Of a stretch of DNA of 64,000 nt, positions 55,429 to 64,000 are shown in pieces. The position numbers and the translations under genes are program-made. Source of the DNA: Triglochin maritima (Eukaryota > Streptophyta > Magnoliopsida > Alismatales > Juncaginaceae); contig OY821771.1 in NCBI GenBank assembly GCA_963682175.1, positions 26,804,201-26,868,200 of the forward strand, in the 5' to 3' direction. The number at the start of each line of letters is the position of its first letter. The first letter of the stretch is position 1. The notes below the pieces were generated by a model. That model saw nothing but the letters and a program-made list of their open reading frames with translations, was not told the origin of the DNA and did no database searches.

Positions 55429-56547
55429 GGTGTTCTGTCCAGACTTTGGTTTGGACGATTCGAGTGGTTTTAATTTTTTTAGTTTTGGTTTGTTTCAGGG
55501 ATCCTCAGGATCAAGTGGAGGCAACTAGAGGAATTGGATAGCGAAAAAGCAACAGTGATCGCCAATCAACGGTCTGAGACCGCCAATTGGCGGCCTGGTG
55601 AGCTTCACTTTCTCCCATTTTTGTTCTGGTTGTTGTGTGTTTCAGTGTAGTTGTCTGGGAGCACAATCTTGCATGTTGTGACTTTTAGTTTGCTCTCATA
55701 TTAAAAATCAATCCCCTTTAATCAACTTGGCCACTAAAATCCAAAGCAAAAGATTAGGCATTCTTACTTGTTTAGGTCATGCATCACAAACTTGTCTTAG
55801 GCACGTAGTTGTCTTTTATTTTAGCTTACTTTCAGTTGATGAGTGCTGGCGTGAGGTACGTATTTCCTACTCTCATTCATGCATTTTGTATGACCATGCA
55901 TTAGTTAGTAGGAATTGATTCGGGACAAGAGTGAGGTGAGTGCTTGTTTGGTGAGTTGCTTGCTAGCCTAAGATTTCAAAACATCTTTAAGGAGAATCAC
56001 CTATAGTTGTTTGGTGAGTTGCTTCAAAGATAAGGTGGGGGATTTCATCACCCCTCTCTTAGCCCCAAAAATCACACTCAAGTAAAGCCTTAATCTAAAA
56101 GCAAGTAGACATTGGCCCTAAGGAATACGGACGCACTAGGAGAGAGTGATGGAGTTGAGACCATCATGACCTGATCGACGCCGCCTGCCTTGTCGATAGT
56201 AAGAGGTACTGGATCTCCGGATTTGGTATCACTTGCTGGGCATTATGGTCTTCGTTGTAGGGAGGTGAGGCATCTCGAGACTAGTGATCTCGAAGTTAGG
56301 CGTCGTCTTTAGTCATAAGTTGTTTGAGCCGTGCTTGCTAGATTAGGCTTCTACCCTCTCCCACTACCCACACTAGTTTCTATGAATTCTTCCCTTCTCC
56401 TCTGAGTCATCTTCTTCTCACCTACTTCTACGTTCCAGTCTTCTCCCCTTTACACTCTCTGGTAGCGTTTTAGGGTCGAGTCAAGCACTTCTTACGAGCT
56501 TAGCCTCGCGATGGTGAGAGTGGTCGACTCAAGAGTTTTTTGTTGAG

Positions 56548-57529
56548 ATGGATGGTTACATGGGTGACCATCCATATCATTGTTGGGACCAGGACAATTC
56601 TCCCTGGTATTCTGGCCCTATGCAACCTGGGGTGGCTCAGACTAACACCCCGTATTGTTGGGACAATCTTAATTGTGTGGCTGAGCAATCTTAAGATTGG
56701 GATAATATGAGAGAGACACTGACTGCTAGCCCACTATCTAGTTATGTCGGATCATATGCTGGTCAACAAACTGAGACATTACAACAAACTTTGGCATCTT
56801 TCATGCGTACGGTAGACGACATGAGTGCACCGGTGGCTCCAGTAGCTGTACCGTGCGACTGTTGTGGGTTGAGTGGTCATGTTATCGGGGAATGTCCTTA
56901 TGTTCCCCTAGAGTCTGAGTATAAGCATACCTTTTCCCAAAATGCTCAATATGACCATTACGCATCCGCGTACAACCCGAGAGGGATGGATTCGTGGGGA
57001 GAGAATTCTTATTCAAATTCTTATATATCATTTTCACCCCAGTATCCTCCTTCCGAATACCCATAATTCTACCAAAACTCTACTCCAAATCATTGGCCTC
57101 ATTCTCAACCCATCAACACCCAACCCCAAAATTTCCCAAATTCTAACATGCACCTCACTGTTGACCCCAAACTTGATTCCTTAAAAAACCCTCCAAACGT
57201 TCATGGAAACCACTCAAACTTTATTGAAGTCAAACTTGAATTCCTTGGAAACTATGGAAATGCAAGTGAGTCAAATGACACAACAATTCCGTGAATGTGA
57301 GGAGGGTAACCTTTCTTGTCAACATGAGCATTTCTCTTGTGATATCGAACCACCACCACATCCACAAATTCAAAGCACAATCTTTCAAAGTCAAACTCCT
57401 AGTCAGTCTGAGGGACTTGAGGTTTCAACTCACGATCACTTGGTGGAGGATTTAATTCCAATTGAGAAAAACATGGACAATTTCATTATGAGTCGACACA
57501 GGATTGTACCTTATCTTTTTGTCACATGA
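56548..57529 (+). pseudogene. Gag-like region of the non-autonomous Athila-like element
   Basis: A frame from the ATG at 56548 encodes a Tyr/Pro/Trp-rich N-terminus, is stopped by a TAA at 56692, and reopens at 56707 to 57066. The reopened part includes a CCHC zinc knuckle (CDCCGLSGHVIGEC, C-X2-C-X4-H-X4-C). A second frame (57203-57529) continues with a helix (LKSNLNSLETMEMQVSQMTQ) of the type that follows the knuckle in Athila-like gag proteins. The pieces are out of frame with one another. Confidence 0.7.
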
Positions 57530-57714
57530 CCCTTGAGCCACATGATCTTCATGTTGTGCCTCTTAAGGACTTACCTCTGGTGGAGCAACAGCTCCCTAGT
57601 ACCCTCAATTTCAAACAACCTGATGAGAGTTTGCCTCTCACTATTGTTCGTGATCATCTTGGAAATGATTGAACATCAAACAACTACATTGCTAATGAGG
57701 GTATTAGGAGTTCC

Positions 57715-58089
57715 TTGGAGGATACCTTGGGTAAGAGACCCATTTTTTGTTCGCCTGTTGAGTCGGACATGCCTAACGAGGTTCTTGACCTCGTTCCGAC
57801 CCACCAGCCTGTTGGTTGGAGAGTTTGGATTGTCGATAATAACTTCAGCACCGCAACGGGAGAAACTCTTCTTCTGTTGCCCCATATTTCCCAAACTCTT
57901 GAGAGGTTCAAGCTCTTTCAGTTTGATCCCTTAAATGAGACACCTTTGCGTCCAATTCATGAACCTCTCCTTTCATCTTGTTCTCTTTGTGAGGGGGCCC
58001 AAAAAAGAGTATTCTGGCCCCGCATGGTGTCATGTTCCCTTTCCAAGTGCATTGACCCACTTTTGAGGTTTCCATTTGATGTCATTTGA
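57715..58089 (+). CDS. Unidentified 124-aa open frame
   Basis: An uninterrupted frame from ATG at 57715 to TGA at 58087. It includes KRPIFCSPVESDMPNEVLDL and a Cys-containing tail (SSCSLCEGAQKRVFW). I recognise no domain. It sits where pol would be expected in an autonomous element, so it may be a relic of gag/pol, an element-specific accessory frame or a chance frame. Confidence 0.3.
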   Translation: MEDTLGKRPIFCSPVESDMPNEVLDLVPTHQPVGWRVWIVDNNFSTATGETLLLLPHISQTLERFKLFQFDPLNETPLRPIHEPLLSSCSLCEGAQKRVFWPRMVSCSLSKCIDPLLRFPFDVI

Positions 58090-58139
58090 CAAATGAAGAT
58101 GAGAACTTATTTTTGTACATAGTTATATTAAAAAAAAGT

Positions 58140-59653
58140 ACAATAAAAGACTCCTTCAGTGAGCATCGATTGTTGTGGGCTCCAACCTATGAGTATTTGG
58201 GTCCCATTTCTTTCACGTATTTGTATCCATTCTTTACCATCTCACAGGATTTTAGGGAATTTAGGTTTATGTCCATCAACATAACCATGAACTTCCTTTT
58301 GCGCTTCACGTTGGTGAGATCTTTCCTTTTTCATGCATAAATCCAAGTAGTTTCATGCTCACATTCATTGAGGACAATGCATGAAGTATGTGTGGGGGTG
58401 TTTTACGTGTGTACATAGTCGAGTCTTTTTCCTTTGATTTTGTTTTCTTTTGTGTGCATTGTTAGAGTCATGTTAGTGTGCTGCATTTAATATCGATATA
58501 TCTGTTTGCCATGATCCGTGGGTGACGTCTTCTTTTGCTTGCCTAGTGCTTTAAAATTTTCACATTTCTTTCAAAATCTTCATGTGTTTGCGAAAGAAAA
58601 TGTTTTGTGGGTTTTGCGTGTGTTTGGCATGTGCAAAACCGTTGAGAGGCAAAGTAAAACGAAAGCTCCCAAAATTATCTTGAACTTGATGCATTAGGAT
58701 ATCTAGTACAGTGGCTTTAAGACTTATCTAGTCATTAGGATGCACCTCGGTTTTCCCTCCGGGGGGGGGGGGGGGGTAATCATAGGGTTTAAGTACTCAA
58801 ATAATCAAAGAAGTCAACCCTGAACCTAATGAGTCAATAATTCGTGTCTGTTAATTTAAGGAAGTTTGTTGTAGTCAAGGACCCTTTAAATCTTGTTGTG
58901 AGACATTAAGTGTAGGGGTTTCGGTTCATGTGTAGATTAGAAATAAGTGAGTAGGTGTTCTCTCTTCTCGCACGACTCTTGTCACTCAGGAAATTAGGTC
59001 TGAGGGGACTTTGTGCGTGGTGCTTTCGAGTCATCTGATTTGGGATGCACCGACCGAACTCCCGTTACACGGGTGGTAGGGATTGTCCTATGTGGAGATT
59101 TGGGGAAAGGTGTACGTGATAGTGTAAGTCCTCATAGGCAATGATCCTGGGAGAATGAAACTCTAACCAGTAAGAAATAGAAAAAAGTAAGAAAAGAAAC
59201 AAAAAAAAATGGTAATGCAAATAAGAACCTTAATGGACCTTACACTTTGTATCACTTGAGGATGTTGAGGTTGTCCATGTCTTGCACTTAAGTCCTTAAT
59301 TAACTTGCACAAATGGTTCATTAGGCTAGGTGTGTGGACTAATACCTATATAGAGTCAGCCCGTAGGATTACCACGTCCGATGATCGATAAAAATGAGTA
59401 CATCGAGTCGAGTTTCTAGATTGATTAATGCATCTCTGTTTGGATTTTGTAGGTATATCCGCTGAAAACCCTTAGGAGACAACACTCATCCTCCTTGGCG
59501 ACAAGGAGGTTTAACGGTTTGTTGCACGTGCTAAGTGCAACCGTGATTCCTTCGAAAGTGAGTTAGGATTTCCCTGTTTTTCGTATGCTTTTTCCTTTCT
59601 TTCATTTTTTTTCTTCCTTTGATTTGCTCTGGAAATTTAGGTGTTAGGGTATT
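58140..59653 (+). repeat. 3' non-coding interior of the non-autonomous Athila-like element
   Basis: No coding sequence. It is shared with the minus-strand relatives at 50251-51540 and 62944-63420. It contains a 16-base G run at 58761-58776 and a GTGTGGGGGTG purine-rich stretch after GAGGACAATG at about 58370-58400. Confidence 0.75.
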
Positions 59654-61182
59654 TGATTGACATCATATCTTTCATATATTTTTGTCTTATATCCTTTAAT
59701 TTACCCTAAGCAATGCTACGTAACGAGTGTTATGTTTATGTTTCAGGAATAAATAGGTTTAGGAAGAAGAGACTCAAAAAGGACTCAAATGCAAGGAAAA
59801 GGACCAAGTTGCAAGACTTATGGACTGAGATGAAAGAGAGAAGGACCTGGATGTAAAACCAAAAGAATTAATGAGTAAATCAAGAAGCTCCACACCTTAA
59901 TGAAGTGTATTTTGGCAATTAAATCCGGTCCCAACCATCAACAATCAAATCAGGTTCATCAAACACCAAGAAATCAAGCAAGAACCAAGCCAAAGAAATC
60001 CAGACCCGATCAGAAGAATATAGACCGCCAATCAGCGGTCAAGATGTCTTTAAAACGCACATGCTTTGGTCGGATGTTAGATTATGTTGTATTTAGTCCA
60101 TATTTGGTATGCTTTTAGTCCCATACCGAGGGATTGCCCCAGATTAGTTTTTTTCATGCCTATAAATAGAACTCCTCACCTTCCTTAGTATTCACCCATT
60201 GTGTGGTGTCATTCTCTCTACTTGGAGTAAAAGCCTTGAAGCAAAAACTCAAGGTGGAGAAGAATGACACTTGTAATGTGAATCATGTAAATAAAATAAT
60301 TATTCTTAGTTTCTTTTAATCTTGTCTTTTAATTCTTGCATGCTTCTTTAGTTTTATTTTCCTTTCAATTAGCTTCTTTAATATTTTTTGCTTGCTTAGT
60401 TTAATTTCCATTCAGTAGAATATTTCATTTTGTTAACGTAGGTTGTAGTGTAATGATTAGTGAGTAGTTTCATCCCCATTTGGGGGTGGAGAAATATGTG
60501 ATATGATTATGTGATGTATTAGGTGTGTGTATTATCTTAATCCTTTGAACCTTACATGATTTCCATAACCATCTAATGGGATTTCACTCTTGTCTTCATA
60601 TGCTAATGCTCTTGAATGAAGCTTAGCATATGCTTAGACTAGTGGACCTATTTTATGGGGAATGATGAGGTGAGGATATGGATGGAATTGATAAAGGAAA
60701 CATGACTTGTAGTTCATATACTCTTGTTGCCCTTACCTTGGTTGATGTCTTGTATGTTTTAATGATTGTCTAAATCTTATTTCATGCGGAGGCATATTGA
60801 GGTTTGGTCTTTATACATGAGTTCATTTAGCTTCATTCCAATTATTGTCTTGTATGTTTTAATGATATTGTGTTATATTTTTTCATGTGGAGGAAAGTTA
60901 GATTTAGTTTTATGATTTTCATGCACTACATGTTGTGATGAGCATATCTGAATACACACGCATATCTTTGTATTCACATTCTTTCTCTACCCCCTATGGG
61001 GGTTAGTTTAATTGATGACTTTTCCAATTCTTTTTGCATTTTAGTGTAGTTCGATCATAACTCCTTTCTTTCCCACTCGCTTTCGAACAAACTAAAGTCG
61101 ACACACCTCCCTGTGGATCGACCCATATTTGCCACCGCTTTAACGCGGCTATGCACTTGCGGTTAATTAAAATGTTCAACCA
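59654..61182 (+). repeat. 3' LTR (E) of the non-autonomous Athila-like element
   Basis: TGATTGACATC to TTCAACCA, 1529 bp, highly similar to 53864-55404 and followed by the TCGAC duplication. Confidence 0.94.
60118..60168 (+). promoter_or_regulatory. USE-like element and TATA box, LTR E
   Basis: GTCCCATACCG at 60118-60128 and TATAAATA from 60161 give a 32-nt gap. The element has two changes from the consensus but the spacing is kept. Confidence 0.5.
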
Positions 61183-61437
61183 TCGACGAATGGCAAAGAA
61201 AAATGATCTTTCCACGTAGCTGCATTGAGCTTTCAATAGTCAATGCAAACTCGCCAACCCATTTGCAGACGAGTTGGTACAAGCTCGTTAAGCTCATTTT
61301 CCACAACAGTCATGCTAGACTTCTTCAGAATCACATTTACTAGAGTAACCCACGAACTGTCTGAAATGGGTAAATTATACCATTATCCAAGCATTTGAGC
61401 ACTTCCTTTCAGACAAGCTCTTTAAGCACAAGATTTA
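61183..61437 (-). pseudogene. Athila-like RT, upstream part
   Basis: The minus strand encodes ECLDNGIIYPISDSS-like residues (CLDNGIIYPISDSSWVT), then MTVVENELNELVPTRLQMGW and RVCIDY, followed by KDHFSLPFVD at the insertion edge. Removing 53864-61182 and one TCGAC copy makes this continuous with the RT at 53863. Its own upstream end is cut off at 61437 by LTR sequence. Confidence 0.88.
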
Positions 61438-62943
61438 GTATGGGTCGTGTCCACGAGGAGCGAATGCAGGTTATCATCGACCATACTCGAGTGAGGGAAT
61501 AAAATGAAGAGTGAGAGTATCTAAACTAAGTAACGAATGTGATGCAAATCAACAAAAAACTAATATAACTAGTCCCATATGTGGAGGATGCGTGCAAAAT
61601 GTAGATGTACGAAAATGTGTACAAATTAAAGCGTACCATGGAAATATACAAAGAACCAAACTTTAAGTGTGTCTCTACATGGATGCAGATTTATCACCAT
61701 CATTAAGATACAAAACACTACTCAAGATAGGGACAAAGAAAACTACATGATTACATGTCAATCTTATCTCTTTTATGACATGAAGAACATAAAAATTCAT
61801 AATGACCACAATCCCAACTATGTCTCCACATGAATTAAAACATATAAGACATTAATCAAGATAAGGCCAAGACGTGCACATGCTTCCATATGTCATTCTT
61901 ATCGCTTTATCAACTCAAATCTTATCATCACCTCATCATCCCCCATAAAGTGGGACCACTAACCAAAGCATGTGCTAAGCATCCATTAGGACCACTAACA
62001 CATCAAAGGCAAGAGTGAGAAACTCTTCAAAAATGCTATGGAAATTATTTGAAGATCTAAGATTAAGATTAAAAACACATACAAATCTAACTACATCCAC
62101 ACTTCACTTCATCGTCCACCCCCCAATGGTGATGGATTACTCACTAATTACCATGTTAACAAAGGAAACAATAAAACAAAAACAACACATCCATATGTAG
62201 AGAAAACTGATCTAATCAAAATAAGATGTAAACAACAACCACAAATATTTGATTGATGAAACAAGATTACAACTTACAAGTGTTCTTCTCCTTTCCATCA
62301 CTACTTTACTTAGAAATAAATAAGCCTAACCTAATGAGGAGAAGGAGCAATAAGGAAAGAAAGAAGGATTACAAATGTATTTATAGAAGATTAGAGGGTC
62401 TGGATTAATCTGGGAGAAAATAGACGATTGCAAATAAGATCGAGATGCTCTAGAGTACTACAAACCTAATACCTGACACCTGCTAGAGAAATGCAGGCAT
62501 CAAACACCAAACCGGATCCGTCAATGGCTGTTGTGAATCTGTCATTGGCGGATCACCTGTAGCTTAATTTAACCAATTTGGCATGTGGGGTGCACCTGGA
62601 GTCGTTGGTTCGAGCATGTTTTGTCTTAAATATTGAATTAGTCCTCAGGTTCATGAGATTATGGACTTTTGTGACCAACATATTTTCTTAATGTTCAAGT
62701 CCCTCTGGGTTTTAACCTAAGTCCTTGCTGACTTGCAATCCGGTCCTTGAACAGTACAAACAGGTCCAGAAGGCTTTTAAATCATTCATCTCTTCTTGCA
62801 TTCATGTCTTTTTTTGCTTCCTTTCTCTTCTTTATTACTTAAACCGTAAAATGTAAGAAACAAATACACAAGTAGCACAAATATGGTGTAAAATAAAGGA
62901 TATAAAACATGAATGTATTGTATGATATGCTACTAATCAACTC
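61438..62943 (-). repeat. Minus-strand Athila-like LTR (F), right end clipped
   Basis: The reverse complement follows the LTR order: a leader with AAGGACC-type repeats, a diverged palindrome (about 62515-62560), TATAAATA (about 62386-62379), and a CCTCGTGGACACGACCCATA end. The last 40 or so bases of the LTR are missing at 61437. The USE-like element is not recognisable here. Confidence 0.7.
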
Positions 62944-63423
62944 ATTAGGTTCATTATGAACTTCTTTATTTGTAGTACTAAAATCCTATGATTACTCTCC
63001 CCCTAAGAAAAAACCGAGGAGCATCCTTACGCAAAAGATATGACCTAAAATCTGTGTACTAGATTTCCTATTGCCACATGTTTTTAGTCGATTCTCTGTG
63101 CTTCCTTTTTATTTGTCTCTCAATGGTTTTGAAAATACTAAACACATGCAAAACTCTTCAAATATTTTCTTTCACAAACACATGAAGATTTGAAAAGAAA
63201 TTGAAAAATGAAAGCACTTAGCAAGCAAAAGAAGGCAAGTCACCCAAGGATCGAGATAGTGTAACAATATATATCAATGTAAATGTTGCACACTATCATG
63301 ACCCTAACAATACAAAAAAATAAAACAAAATAAAAATAAAAAGACTCGACTATGTACATGACCACGTTGAAAACAAAAGAAAAGGAAAGAAAACAAAACA
63401 AAACAAAAAATCATTGTGAAGTT
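62944..63423 (-). repeat. Short internal remnant of a deleted Athila-like element
   Basis: The reverse complement matches part of the 3' non-coding interior at 58420-58900. With LTR F on its left and an LTR end on its right, it forms a minus-strand element whose interior has shrunk to about 0.5 kb. Confidence 0.65.
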
Positions 63424-63608
63424 AAGTTCAAAACTGCAAGTGCACGACCACGTTGAAGCAATGGCAAGTATGGGTCGTGTCCAGGAGGATCGAGTGTGGG
63501 TCATCGTCGACCATACTCAAGTGGGGGAAACAAAATGAAGAGTGAGAGTATCTAAACTATGTAACGAATGCGACACAAATCAACAAAAAACTAATATAAC
63601 TAGTCCCC
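63424..63608 (-). repeat. End of another minus-strand Athila-like LTR
   Basis: Repeats 61440-61580 (GAGTGAGAGTATCTAAACTA, CAACAAAAAACTAATATAAC) and adds the last bases of the LTR at 63424-63465. Similarity stops at about 63608. Confidence 0.75.
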
Positions 63609-64000
63609 CAGGAGCAGAAGGATGCATGGAAATGTGTAGATGTGTAGGTCATCCTAACAAAATAAAAGTGCACCAGATATTGGGAGATGTTCATGAATTA
63701 GATGTAAAATCTTCTTATTCAAATGATCAAACTAAAAGAGCTCAAACCACTCAAGAGTTTGACAACAATGTCCCAACAGAAGAAGAGTTTCTCCCATTGC
63801 AATATTAAATTCATGATCATCAATTCAAACTCTCCAATCAATAGGTTGGTGTGTCAGAACGAAGTCAAGAACCTCGTTATGCTTGCCCGACACACCAGGT
63901 GAACTGAAAGTCGGTCTTTCACCCATTATATCCTTTAAGGGCATCCCAATACCCTCATCAGGTCTTACAAAAATAAGGGTATTCGGGAGTTGCTTCTCCA
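63609..64000. other. Unassigned sequence at the window edge
   Basis: A frame from about 63620 to 63808 encodes an acidic, Gln/Thr-rich peptide (DQTKRAQTTQEFDNNVPTEE) that I cannot assign. It might be retroelement coding sequence, but no motif proves it. Confidence 0.3.

Larger units (their letters stand above)
53864..61182 (+). mobile_element. Non-autonomous Athila-like LTR retrotransposon
   Basis: A 7319-bp element with LTRs at 53864-55404 (1541 bp) and 59654-61182 (1529 bp). The target duplication TCGAC is perfect (53859-53863 and 61183-61187). The primer site fits tRNA-Asp, as in Athila. The 4.2-kb interior holds a broken gag and an unidentified frame but no RT or integrase. Its 3' non-coding part matches that of the pol-bearing minus-strand relative it has inserted into. 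By eye the LTRs are highly similar, so the insertion is comparatively recent. Confidence 0.93.

Overview
This is a plant nuclear genome window, most likely from a dicot, although the species cannot be fixed from sequence alone. The evidence is a 16-exon starch synthase III gene with GT-AG introns, plant LTR retrotransposons primed by initiator tRNA-Met or tRNA-Asp, plant L1 and RTE LINEs, and AT-rich spacers. No bacterial-style operons, rRNA or tRNA genes were seen.

The only host gene that looks complete is starch synthase III (SS3), on the + strand from the ATG at 575 to the TGA at 24888-24890. Sixteen exons join in frame to 1133 codons: a plastid transit peptide, a charged linker, three starch-binding CBM53 repeats with a coiled coil between the first two, and a GT5/GT1 catalytic half with the KVGGL and KTGG motifs. 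Introns 8 and 9 (8.7 and 6.0 kb) are swollen by transposons. These are an antisense chromovirus-type Ty3/Gypsy element with two 536-bp LTRs and an AAATA target duplication, two 5'-truncated L1 LINEs, and three RTE LINE 3' ends, two of them forming an inverted pair.

From 25 to 64 kb the window is almost entirely nested retrotransposon sequence. A young gag-only Sirevirus-like Copia element (28436-33795) has LTRs carrying an array of GGTCGACC palindromes. It sits in what looks like another, minus-strand LTR, beside a broken FAR1/MULE-like coding fragment (35.3-36.0 kb). A decayed Ty3/Gypsy element follows (about 37.6-41.2 kb). A + strand Gypsy reverse-transcriptase sequence (43.0-49.2 kb) is then split by a two-LTR element with no internal region, by a solo LTR and by a Sirevirus LTR fragment. 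One of these LTRs contains a hAT-like transposon that has captured the 5' part of a reticulon-like gene.

From 50.2 to 63.6 kb an Athila-like pol gene on the minus strand has been split inside its RT domain by a 7.3-kb non-autonomous relative (53864-61182, TCGAC duplication). A further deleted relative follows on the minus strand. The Athila-like LTRs of this region carry an 18-bp palindrome (GACCGCCAATTGGCGGTC or variants) and, upstream of the TATA box at nearly fixed spacing, a match to the plant snRNA-gene upstream sequence element (GTCCCACATCG).

The most notable signals are the snRNA-type promoter layout in the Athila-like LTRs, the palindrome arrays shared by Copia and Gypsy LTRs, the reticulon-capturing hAT element, three insertions of one LTR family into RT-coding DNA, and a 21-bp copy of SS3 exon 14 in SS3 intron 10. 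No wholly new coding system was identified.
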